Shown here in pieces: positions 24,083-31,731 of a DNA stretch of 43,060 nt. Position numbers and translations under genes: made by a program. How positions within the stretch are numbered: position 1 is the stretch's first letter; each line of letters starts with the position of its first letter. The stretch is from Armatimonadota bacterium (GTDB lineage: Bacteria > Armatimonadota > JADLDR01). The stretch lies in the NCBI GenBank assembly GCA_020846535.1, contig JADLDR010000140.1, forward strand, positions 78,253-121,312. The letters are read 5' to 3'. The notes under the pieces are model-generated. The model was not told the origin of the DNA. It made no database searches and saw only the letters and a list, made by a program, of their open reading frames with translations.

Positions 24083-24184
24083 TTCGTTGCCTTGACGCTA
24101 TATTTTTCGAGGGTTTCAGCCAATAATGTTAGGAAAGCGATTCGGCTGCCTCCCTCATCCAGGCAAAAGGTTTATCGGAAAAAT

Positions 24185-25150
24185 ATGAATCCAGGCAAGA
24201 TACTGCTCGTTGAAGACGACCAGCTTTCGCGGATGATCATGACACGGAAATTGAAAAACGCGGGCTTCGAGGTGGTCGTGGCCGAGCACGGCGAAAAGGG
24301 GCTGGAGATAGCCTATTCCGAGGAGCCGGACATCATCCTCTCCGATTGGATGATGCCGCGCCTCGACGGGCCGCAGCTCTGCCAGGCTATCAAGTCCGAT
24401 TCCAAGCTGCGGTATATCTTCTTCATCCTTCTCTCCGCCCGCGGCAACACCACCGACCGAGTGGACGGCCTTTCCACCGGGGCTGACGAATACCTGGCGA
24501 AGCCCTGCCCGGACGAAGAGCTGATCGCCCGCCTTCAGGCAGGCATGAGGCTGGTCAATCTCCAGAAGGAACTGCTGCGCCTCCAGGCGGAGCTGGCGGA
24601 GAAAAACAGGATCCTGGAGCAGCTTGCCACCACCGATCCTCTGACCACCCTCTACAACCGCCGCCATTTCATGGACGTTCTGGACGGCGAACTTTCGCGG
24701 GCCGCGCGCTACCAACGCCAGCTTTCCTTCGTGATCTGCGATATCGACAATTTCAAGAAGATCAACGACACCTACGGCCACCAGGTGGGAGACCAGGTTT
24801 TGATCCAGACGGCGGCCCTCTTGCAGAAAAGCATCCGATCCACCGATGTGGTGGCCCGCTACGGCGGGGAAGAGTTCGTGATCGTTCTGCCGGAGCATAC
24901 CCTTCAGGGTGCCCTGGTGGTAGCGGAGCGCATCCGCGCAAGCATCGAGCGGACGCTGATGCTCCTTCCTGACGCCTCTCCGCCCATTTCGGTCACCATG
25001 AGCTTCGGGGTGGCCGAATGGCATCCCGCCATCCATTCCACCGCCGACCATCTCATCCGCGAGGCCGATGACGCCCTCTATACGGCCAAGCGCACCGGCA
25101 AAAACCGCGTTTGCACCGCTATGACGGCAGGCTGCGAAAACGCGGCCTGA
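24185..25150 (+). CDS. Response regulator with diguanylate cyclase (REC-GGDEF) domain
   Basis: The 321-residue protein has a receiver domain (about 4-120) with acidic pocket E10/D11/D12, phosphorylation site D54 (ILSDWMMPR) and K in AKPCPDEEL. A helical linker (about 122-150) and a GGDEF domain follow. The active-site motif is GGEEF (227-231), and an inhibitory I-site RSTD (218-221) lies five residues before it. It should make cyclic-di-GMP in response to phosphorylation and be inhibited by its product, like WspR/PleD-type proteins. No sensor kinase gene is nearby. The open frame extends upstream to 23858 through the repeat element, but ATG 24185 begins the REC domain. Confidence 0.95.
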   Translation: MNPGKILLVEDDQLSRMIMTRKLKNAGFEVVVAEHGEKGLEIAYSEEPDIILSDWMMPRLDGPQLCQAIKSDSKLRYIFFILLSARGNTTDRVDGLSTGADEYLAKPCPDEELIARLQAGMRLVNLQKELLRLQAELAEKNRILEQLATTDPLTTLYNRRHFMDVLDGELSRAARYQRQLSFVICDIDNFKKINDTYGHQVGDQVLIQTAALLQKSIRSTDVVARYGGEEFVIVLPEHTLQGALVVAERIRASIERTLMLLPDASPPISVTMSFGVAEWHPAIHSTADHLIREADDALYTAKRTGKNRVCTAMTAGCENAA

Positions 25151-25157
25151 CGATAAA

Positions 25158-25185
25158 CGCGCCCTGATTATGAAGTCAGGGCGCG
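25158..25185. terminator. Hairpin between convergent genes
   Basis: A perfect 10-bp stem CGCGCCCTGA / TCAGGGCGCG (25158-25167 and 25176-25185) with an 8-nt loop lies 7 nt after the diguanylate cyclase stop and before the minus-strand genes end at 25219. It lacks a U tract on either strand, so it may be a factor-assisted or bidirectional terminator. Confidence 0.5.
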
Positions 25186-25218
25186 TCTGCCTCGCATCGC
25201 TCGCCTATCGTAAAAAGC

Positions 25219-25398
25219 CTATCCACTCGCCTTCGCTGCCGCCAAGGTCGCGCTCAATATTGCGCTGACAGCCGCCGACCACGCCGGGTTAAACGTGATG
25301 CCCGGCCCTTCGCAGACAAGCCCGGACGTCAGAACGCTGGCTGCCATGCAAACCGGCGCAACCCACAGCATGGCTTTGATTTTAGCCGCGGCTTTCAT
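25219..25398 (-). CDS. Small hydrophobic protein, 59 residues
   Basis: The product (MKAAAKIKAMLWVAPVCMAA, then SVLTSGLVCEGPGITFNPAW) has a charged start, a hydrophobic stretch at about 10-28, and a second Ala-rich stretch near the C-terminus. It is unrecognised and could be a small exported or membrane protein. Its ATG lies one nucleotide after the stop of the preceding gene, so the two are translationally coupled. GGGGG provides a weak ribosome site. Confidence 0.5.
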   Translation of the reverse strand: MKAAAKIKAMLWVAPVCMAASVLTSGLVCEGPGITFNPAWSAAVSAILSATLAAAKASG

Positions 25399-25399
25399 A

Positions 25400-25552
25400 T
25401 CATAACCCCCGCTTGGCTCGCCACACCTCATGATAGACGCCGAACCCCAATCCCACCAGAGCGCCCAGAACGGGAACCGAAATCAGCCAGCCGACCGCCG
25501 CGCCTGCGGCAGTCTTCGCGCCCACACGGGCCAGAGCCGTTTCCGCACGCAT
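25400..25552 (-). CDS. Small glycine-rich membrane protein, 50 residues
   Basis: The product (MRAETALARVGAKTAAGAAV, then GWLISVPVLGALVGLGFGVY) has one membrane helix with regularly spaced Gly, resembling a glycine-zipper or holin-like segment, and a basic tail WRAKRGL. AGGAGG lies eight nucleotides before the ATG at 25552. The frame is open further upstream, to an ATG at 25636 that would add 28 residues. I do not recognise the family. It pairs with the 59-residue gene downstream. Confidence 0.5.
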   Translation of the reverse strand: MRAETALARVGAKTAAGAAVGWLISVPVLGALVGLGFGVYHEVWRAKRGL

Positions 25553-25641
25553 AACCACCACCTCCTGCTTCTGGTAACGAAAAGTTTCCCAAAAAGTTAC
25601 GGCAAAACGGGCGATAAGGGCAAGGTCGGTGGGCATTCGGC

Positions 25642-26422
25642 TCAATTCGCGCCCTCCAGCGCCCACAGGCAGGCAAGCGCCTCCTCTTTCCATCTCTTCA
25701 GATCCTCGCGGCTCAAGAGCGGCTCGATCCGGGCCAGCAGGCTCTGCTGATCGGTCTCCGGCTCAATAGCTGGAGGAAACTACCGGGCAATGTATACTCT
25801 TCGAAATACCAGATGGTTTCCTCCATGCAATAAAGCCTGACCAGTTCCAGCAGATGAGCGATCAGGCCGCATCGTTCTCTTCCGCCCAACGCGCGAAGAA
25901 GTCGCCCCAATCTGTCAGCCCGATCTCCGCCCGGTCCTGCCTCTTCGAGAGGATCGGGAAGAAGAAACCGTTGAGGATATCATCTATAAAGAAAGCGCAG
26001 GAGACTGAGCCGGCCCCTCTTACGTTAAAGATAAAGGCCGAAGTTCGTTCCCGGAAGATGTCTCTCAGCGCGGTTTCCAGAGCCTCCCAGACGCCTGAAT
26101 CGCGGTATAGCCGCTCGTTCTCCCGGATCAGGCGATAAAAAGTGATGTAGAGCATCTCATATTGAAATCCGTCTTCGGCTTCCGAAAGCAGTTCGACCAG
26201 CCGGGGGACGAAATACGAGCCCTGATCGGGCGTGCTGAAGCAGACGTCCAGATGATCGACAGGATTCGCCAGCATGGCCTCTGTCAGTTCTCCCCTGGGT
26301 GTGCTCAGAAGCAGGCGTTCCTCTTGACGGCTGACGCAGCAGTGGAAACTGCGGTGCAGGGAAGTCGGGCGCGAGAACGCCCGGTCGAAAGCCTCGTATA
26401 AGCGTATGATGGACGGAAGCAT
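25642..26422 (-). pseudogene. Twice-frameshifted gene for a 'FLPR-type' hypothetical protein
   Basis: The intact first part (26422 to 25862) encodes 186 residues starting MLPSIIRLYEAFDRAFSRP. A central SYFVPRLVELLSE matches the 'DFryFLPRilEll' motif of an uncharacterised, widespread protein family. After its stop, two further frames continue the family's usual helical tail: GLIAHLLELVRLYCMEETIW (frame 2), then IEPETDQQSLLARIEPLLSR and LKRWKEEALACLWALEGAN to a stop at 25642 (frame 3). Each change equals loss of one base, one between about 25864 and 25912 and one between 25713 and 25780. Read as one decayed gene; an assembly or sequencing error is the alternative. AAGGAAA precedes the ATG. 26423-26775 upstream holds a solitary palindrome and the pyruvate carboxylase leader. 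Confidence 0.55.
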
Positions 26423-26549
26423 GAGGTTTCCTTTTGTTGCAAGCTGAACATATACGGTTGCGATTTGGCCGGGGCCGGGGTCTTTAACTCGCTTTGCTTT
26501 TCTAAAAACCCGAGTGGCTGCCGGTGAACAAGAGCGCAGGAACGTCCCG

Positions 26550-26576
26550 TAGGGGCGCAATTCATCGCACTCTACA
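26550..26576. repeat. Solitary palindromic repeat
   Basis: GTAGGGGCGCAATTCATCGC followed by ACTCTAC is an imperfect palindrome of the same type that bounds the elements at 23784-24082 and 42003-42298 and lies in the core of 3788-3873. It is upstream of pyruvate carboxylase. Confidence 0.65.
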
Positions 26577-26775
26577 GCGTCCACAACCCGACCCGGGCCG
26601 GTGGCGGCTTGGGTGAAAATATCGTCTCTTCTCTATTCAACACAAAAGGCCGGGGATAGATTCGGGGCTTTCTTCCGGTCATTCTTCTTCGCACACAGAG
26701 GAAAAACCTGTTAGCGGTATGAAATATCATCAAAATAACGATGAGTCTGACTTATAAGACGCAAGGGGTTATCGC

Positions 26776-29700
26776 ATGGAATCTATCAGGGAATTCGAGC
26801 GCATCATGGTGGCGAATCGGGGCGAGATCGCCATCCGGGTGTTTCGCGCCTGCACGGAATTGGGCAAGCGCACCATCGGCATCTATTCCAAAGAGGACAA
26901 GCTCTCTTTGCACCGATACAAGGCGGATGAAACCTATCTGGTGGGTGAGAACGCTGACCCGGTGAAAGCTTATCTGGATATACCGGGCATCCTGTCCATC
27001 GCCCTCAGGCATCGGGTGGACGCCATCCATCCGGGCTACGGCTTTCTCTCGGAGAACCCGGCTTTCGCCCGCGCCTGCCAGGAAGTGGGCGTGACCTTTA
27101 TCGGCCCCACGCCGGATCTCCTCGAATTGATGGGCGACAAGGTGGCGGCCCGCAAGCAGGCAGAATCGGCCGGCATCCCGATTGTCCCCGGAACGGAAGA
27201 ACCGGTCAGAACCCTGGAGGCGGCTCTGGGGGCGGCGGAAAAGATCGGCTACCCGGTCATCTTCAAGGCGTCCTTCGGGGGCGGCGGGCGCGGGATGCGG
27301 GTGGCCCGCACCCCGGAGGAAGTGGCTCAGGTCTTCGAGCAGGCCACGCGGGAGGCTTCGGCTGCCTTCGGGATCGGGGATATCTTCATCGAGAAATATC
27401 TGGATTCACCCAAGCACATCGAGGTCCAGATTATCGGCGACCGCTACGGCAACACCACCCATCTCTTCGAGCGCGACTGCTCCATCCAGCGCCGGCATCA
27501 GAAAGTGGTGGAAATTGCCCCCTGTCCCACGCTCGATGAGGAGCGGCGCAAGGAATTGTGCGAGGCGGCCCTGGCCCTGACCCGTTCGGTCGGCTACATC
27601 AACGCCGGGACGGTGGAATTCTTGCTCGACCAGGAGGGCCGTTTCTACTTTATCGAGATGAACCCCCGCATCCAGGTCGAACACACCGTTACCGAGATGA
27701 TCACCGGGGTCGATATCGTGAAAACGCAGATCCGGATCGCAGAAGGGCACTCCCTGAACAGCCCGCAGATCGGCCTGGGCCATCCGGAAACGATGCACCG
27801 GCACGGCTTCGCCATCCAGTGCCGGATCACCACCGAGGACCCGGCCAACAACTTCGTGCCGGACTACGGGCGGCTGGCCCACTACCGTTCCGCCGCAGGC
27901 TTCGGCATCCGGCTGGACGCCGGGACCGCCTTTTCCGGGGCGGTCATCACTCCGTTCTACGATTCGCTCCTGGTCAAAATCTCCGCCCACAGCCTGACCC
28001 TGGAGGATTCGGCCCGCAAGATGGCCCGCGCCCTCAGCGAGTTCCGGGTGCGCGGCCTTCGCACCAACATCCCCTTCCTGGAGAAAGTGGTCATCCACCC
28101 AGCCTTCCTGGCGGGCCGGTGTGATACCGGCTTCATCGAGAAAACCCCCGAACTCTTCGACTTCATTCCCAGGGAAGACCGGGCGACCAAACTGCTTCAG
28201 TTTATCAGCGAAATCTCTATCAATGGCAACCCGGACGTGCCGAAAGATTTCCCTGTCCCCAAACTGCGCCAGCCGGTCGTCCCCCCTTATGACCCGGACA
28301 GCCCCATCCCGGAGGGAACCCGCGATATCTTCAAAAAGCTGGGTCCGGAAAAGTTCTCGGAATGGGTGCTGGCGCAAAAATCCCTGCTTTTGACCGACAC
28401 GACCCTGCGCGACGCCCACCAGTCCCTTCTGGCAACGCGGGTTCGCACCTTCGATATGCTCAATATCGCCCACTCGAAGGCCCGGAACCTTCAGGGGTTC
28501 TTTTCCCTGGAAATGTGGGGCGGAGCCACCTTCGATACCTCCATGCGCTTCCTGAAGGAATGTCCCTGGGAGCGGCTGGCCGTTCTGAGGGAGGCGATGC
28601 CCAACATTCTCTTCCAGATGCTCCTGCGCGGAGCCAATGCCGTCGGCTACACCAACTACCCGGATAACGTGGTGCGTTATTTCATCCGGGAGGCTGCCGT
28701 CGCCGGGATCGATATCTTCCGCATCTTCGATTCCCTGAACTGGATCCCGGGGATGGAAAAAGCGATCCAATACGTGCGGGAGGCCGGGGCCATCGCCGAG
28801 GCCGCCATCTGCTACACCGGCGATATTTTCGACCCGGCCCGTCAGAAATACAGCCTGGACTATTATCTCAAGCTGGCGAAAGATCTCAAGGCTCTGGGGA
28901 CCAATATGCTGGCGATCAAGGACATGGCCGGCCTGTGCCGCCCCTATGCCGCCCGGGCGCTGGTGAAGGCGCTGAAAGAGGAGACCGGGCTTCCCATCCA
29001 CTTCCACACCCACGACACCGCCGGGGTGCAGGCGGCTTCCATCCTGATGGCCGCCGAGGCCGGGGCCGACATCACCGATGTGGCTCTGAGCGCCATGTCG
29101 GGCCTCACCTCTCAGGTCAACCTCAACTCCATTGTGGCCGCCCTCCAGCGCCAGGAACGTGATACTGGGATCGATATAGACACGCTCGATACATTCTCAT
29201 ATTACTGGGAGGCCGTCCGGGAATACTACTCGCCCTTCGAGAGCGGCATGAAGGCCAGCACCGCCGATGTCTATGTCCACGAGATCCCGGGCGGCCAGTA
29301 CAGCAACCTCCGCCCCCAGGCCGAATCGCTCGGCCTTGGAGATCGCCTGCCCGAGCTGAAGCGGATGTACGCCACCGTCAACGAGATGTTCGGGGATATC
29401 GTCAAAGTGACCCCCTCCTCGAAGGTGGTGGGGGACATGGCGCTCTACATGATGACCAACAACCTCACCCCGGAAGATATCTACGAGCGCGGCTACGATC
29501 TGTCGTTCCCGGCCTCAGTGATCGGATTCTTCGCGGGAGAGATCGGGCAGGTTCCGGGCGGGCTTCCCGAAAAGCTCCGGCGGGTCATCCTCAAAGACAG
29601 GCCGCCTGTCGAGGGAAGGCCGGGCGACCACCTGCCGCCGGTGTCGCTCGAAAAAGTGCGGGAAGACCTGGAAGGCAAGCTCCAGCGCAGCGCCACCGAC

Positions 29701-30225
29701 CAGGAGATCGCCTCCTACCTCATGTATCCCGATGTCTTCCTGAAATTCGCGGAACACCGCCAGAATTACTCGGACGTCTCCATCGTGCCGACCTCCGTAT
29801 TCTTCTACGGCATGGCTCCGGGCGAAGAAACCACTATCGAGATCGAGAAGGGGAAGACCCTGTTCATCAAGCTGATCGCCATCGGCGAGCCGAACGAGCA
29901 GGGCGTTCGCACCCTCTTTTACGAGTTGAACGGCCATCCCCGCTCGGTGGAGGTCTTCGACAAGTCCCTGGGCATTGAGGTCAAGACCAATCTGAAGGCC
30001 GACCCGGACAACTTCCATCACGTCGGCGCTCCCATGCCCGGCATGGTGGTGGCCGTCCCCATCAATCTCGGCGACACGGTGCAAAAAGGAGACAAGCTGG
30101 TCGTTATCGAAGCCATGAAGATGGAAACCACCATGAACAGCCCCCGCGACGGAGTTGTCAAGGACATCCTGGTCAGCCGTGGCGTCCGTGTGGATACCGG
30201 TGACCTGCTGGTGGTCTTTGCGTAA
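26776..30225 (+). CDS. pyc: Pyruvate carboxylase
   Basis: A single 1149-residue chain of the normal length for the one-subunit enzyme that carboxylates pyruvate to oxaloacetate with ATP and bicarbonate. Order: biotin carboxylase (about 1-455; IMVANRGEIAIRVFRAC, KASFGGGGRGMRV, EMNPRIQVEHTVTE), carboxyltransferase (about 535-810; LTDTTLRDAHQSLLATR, carboxylated K715 in AIKDMAGL, HFHTHDTAG), the PC tetramerisation region, and the biotinyl domain with K1115 in EAMKME. It feeds the TCA cycle and gluconeogenesis. It appears monocistronic, with a repeat element on its downstream side. Confidence 0.98.
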   Translation: MESIREFERIMVANRGEIAIRVFRACTELGKRTIGIYSKEDKLSLHRYKADETYLVGENADPVKAYLDIPGILSIALRHRVDAIHPGYGFLSENPAFARACQEVGVTFIGPTPDLLELMGDKVAARKQAESAGIPIVPGTEEPVRTLEAALGAAEKIGYPVIFKASFGGGGRGMRVARTPEEVAQVFEQATREASAAFGIGDIFIEKYLDSPKHIEVQIIGDRYGNTTHLFERDCSIQRRHQKVVEIAPCPTLDEERRKELCEAALALTRSVGYINAGTVEFLLDQEGRFYFIEMNPRIQVEHTVTEMITGVDIVKTQIRIAEGHSLNSPQIGLGHPETMHRHGFAIQCRITTEDPANNFVPDYGRLAHYRSAAGFGIRLDAGTAFSGAVITPFYDSLLVKISAHSLTLEDSARKMARALSEFRVRGLRTNIPFLEKVVIHPAFLAGRCDTGFIEKTPELFDFIPREDRATKLLQFISEISINGNPDVPKDFPVPKLRQPVVPPYDPDSPIPEGTRDIFKKLGPEKFSEWVLAQKSLLLTDTTLRDAHQSLLATRVRTFDMLNIAHSKARNLQGFFSLEMWGGATFDTSMRFLKECPWERLAVLREAMPNILFQMLLRGANAVGYTNYPDNVVRYFIREAAVAGIDIFRIFDSLNWIPGMEKAIQYVREAGAIAEAAICYTGDIFDPARQKYSLDYYLKLAKDLKALGTNMLAIKDMAGLCRPYAARALVKALKEETGLPIHFHTHDTAGVQAASILMAAEAGADITDVALSAMSGLTSQVNLNSIVAALQRQERDTGIDIDTLDTFSYYWEAVREYYSPFESGMKASTADVYVHEIPGGQYSNLRPQAESLGLGDRLPELKRMYATVNEMFGDIVKVTPSSKVVGDMALYMMTNNLTPEDIYERGYDLSFPASVIGFFAGEIGQVPGGLPEKLRRVILKDRPPVEGRPGDHLPPVSLEKVREDLEGKLQRSATDQEIASYLMYPDVFLKFAEHRQNYSDVSIVPTSVFFYGMAPGEETTIEIEKGKTLFIKLIAIGEPNEQGVRTLFYELNGHPRSVEVFDKSLGIEVKTNLKADPDNFHHVGAPMPGMVVAVPINLGDTVQKGDKLVVIEAMKMETTMNSPRDGVVKDILVSRGVRVDTGDLLVVFA

Positions 30226-30240
30226 TTCATGGGATAACTT

Positions 30241-30382
30241 CAGGACTTTCGCTTGGCTTCAAGGCAGATCGGTATGGCTGTCATTGCGAGGAGCGAAGGG
30301 GTGTAGCAATCTCCGGGTCTGTAGAAAAAAGAGATTGCCGCGTCGCTGCGCTCCTCGCAATGACATGCAGGCGAAAGTCCTG
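30241..30382. repeat. 'CATTGCGAGGAGCG' inverted-repeat element, copy 2
   Basis: Outer arms CAGGACTTTCGC (30241-30252) and GCGAAAGTCCTG (30371-30382) are perfect. Inner arms TGTCATTGCGAGGAG (30279-30293) and CTCCTCGCAATGACA (30350-30364) are perfect too. The segment GAGATTGCCGCGTCGCT inside is shared with copy 3 (36728-36843). Non-coding. Confidence 0.85.
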
Positions 30383-30414
30383 AGATGATAGAATGCACCC
30401 TTTTAGGAGGCATC

Positions 30415-31731
30415 ATGGCTCTCTTCGATTGGCTTCGCGCCAGAGGCATGACACGGCTGACTGTTCTTCAGGACTGGCGGCAGAATGCCTTCGAGGTATA
30501 CGCCGTTCGTGAATGGGACGAATCGGCCCGCTGGTCGGAATACCCGGAGAAAGACCCGGCCCTCCCGAAGGCGCGGGTGCGCTCTCTGGACGCTTCCCGC
30601 CTGCTCGGTGATGCCGCCTTGCAGAACGGCCTCGCCGATGTGCTGGACCTCATGCGCCTGGGCCGCCACGAGCGGCTGGACCTGGCCTATGAGCCTGCGC
30701 GTGACATCCGCTTCATCGCCGCCGTTCACAGCACCGGCCTGGGGCCAGGTGCGGGCGGCCTGCGCCGCCACGAGCGCCGGGAGCCGCTGGTCCGGGTGAT
30801 CGCCGACATTCTGAACCTGGCCCGAGGCATGTCCTTCAAATGCGCGGCTGCCGGGATCGCCCACGGCGGCTCGAAGCTGGGCGTACACGGCCCCCTGCCC
30901 GCCGTCGGGCAGGAAGAGGACTACTACGCCTTCCTGGGCTACTGTATCGACCGGTCCGGAACCTTTACCGGCCCCGACATGGGCTTTTCGCTGGAAGACG
31001 CGGACCGCATCCGCCGCTACACCCGCAATATCGTCGGGGGAACGGCTGAAAGCGGCAGCAGCGGGGCGACGGGCCGGACTGCCGCCTACGGGGTCGCCCT
31101 CTCCGTCGAGGAGGCCCTGAAGTTCCAGGACGGCATCGGATCGGTGGAGGAGCGCCATATCGCCGTCCAGGGGCTGGGGCTGCTGGGGCAGCCCCTTGCG
31201 GATTACCTGGTTCGCTGGGGCGCACGTCTGACCGTATCCGATATCCTGCCGGAGGCGGTCGCCCGCTTCCGGGAGAGCCTTCCCGGCCGGCTCCTGCCCT
31301 GCGTCCAGGCCGTTCCCCCGGAAGAGATACTTTCCGTGTCCTGCGACATTCTGGCCCCCTGCGCGCTCGGAGGCGTCATTGCCAGGGCATCTCTCCCGGG
31401 GCTGCGCTGCGGGATGATCCTGGGCGGGGCCAACAACCAACTGCGGGCCGGAAACGAGGCGGAGGAGATTGCCCTGGCCCGGGAGCTTGCCTCGCGCGAT
31501 ATCGTCTTTATGCCGGACTGGATCGTAAACGCCGGAGGGGTCATCCACGGCAAGCTGGAGCATACTCTGGGGCCGGAATTCGACCCGGAGGAAGCCCTGG
31601 AGATGGCCGCCCGCACCTGTGTCGCCAATACCCGCCTGGTGCTGGAGCGCAGCCTGATCGAACAATCCCCACCCCTGGAGGTCGCCTACCGCCTGTTCGG
31701 GGAAGCGATCTACGGGGAGGCCGGAGAATGA
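30415..31731 (+). CDS. ELFV-family (Glu/Leu/Phe/Val) dehydrogenase
   Basis: The 438-residue protein has the amino-acid dehydrogenase fold. The active-site lysines K142 (MSFKCAAAG) and K154 (GGSKLGV) keep the 12-residue spacing of leucine dehydrogenase (K68/K80), and D188 (GPDMGF) is in the catalytic Asp position. The NAD-binding Rossmann domain begins VQGLGLLGQPLADYL. It most resembles leucine/phenylalanine dehydrogenases: reversible oxidative deamination of an L-amino acid. The true substrate may differ, as the N-terminal ~60 residues are longer than usual. AGGAGG precedes ATG 30415. Its stop overlaps the next start (ATGA), so it heads the downstream cluster. Confidence 0.88.
   Translation: MALFDWLRARGMTRLTVLQDWRQNAFEVYAVREWDESARWSEYPEKDPALPKARVRSLDASRLLGDAALQNGLADVLDLMRLGRHERLDLAYEPARDIRFIAAVHSTGLGPGAGGLRRHERREPLVRVIADILNLARGMSFKCAAAGIAHGGSKLGVHGPLPAVGQEEDYYAFLGYCIDRSGTFTGPDMGFSLEDADRIRRYTRNIVGGTAESGSSGATGRTAAYGVALSVEEALKFQDGIGSVEERHIAVQGLGLLGQPLADYLVRWGARLTVSDILPEAVARFRESLPGRLLPCVQAVPPEEILSVSCDILAPCALGGVIARASLPGLRCGMILGGANNQLRAGNEAEEIALARELASRDIVFMPDWIVNAGGVIHGKLEHTLGPEFDPEEALEMAARTCVANTRLVLERSLIEQSPPLEVAYRLFGEAIYGEAGE

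Noticed and set aside
23858..24184. N-terminal extension of the diguanylate cyclase frame
   Set aside because: It is translated from the repeat element, and the REC domain begins exactly at ATG 24185.
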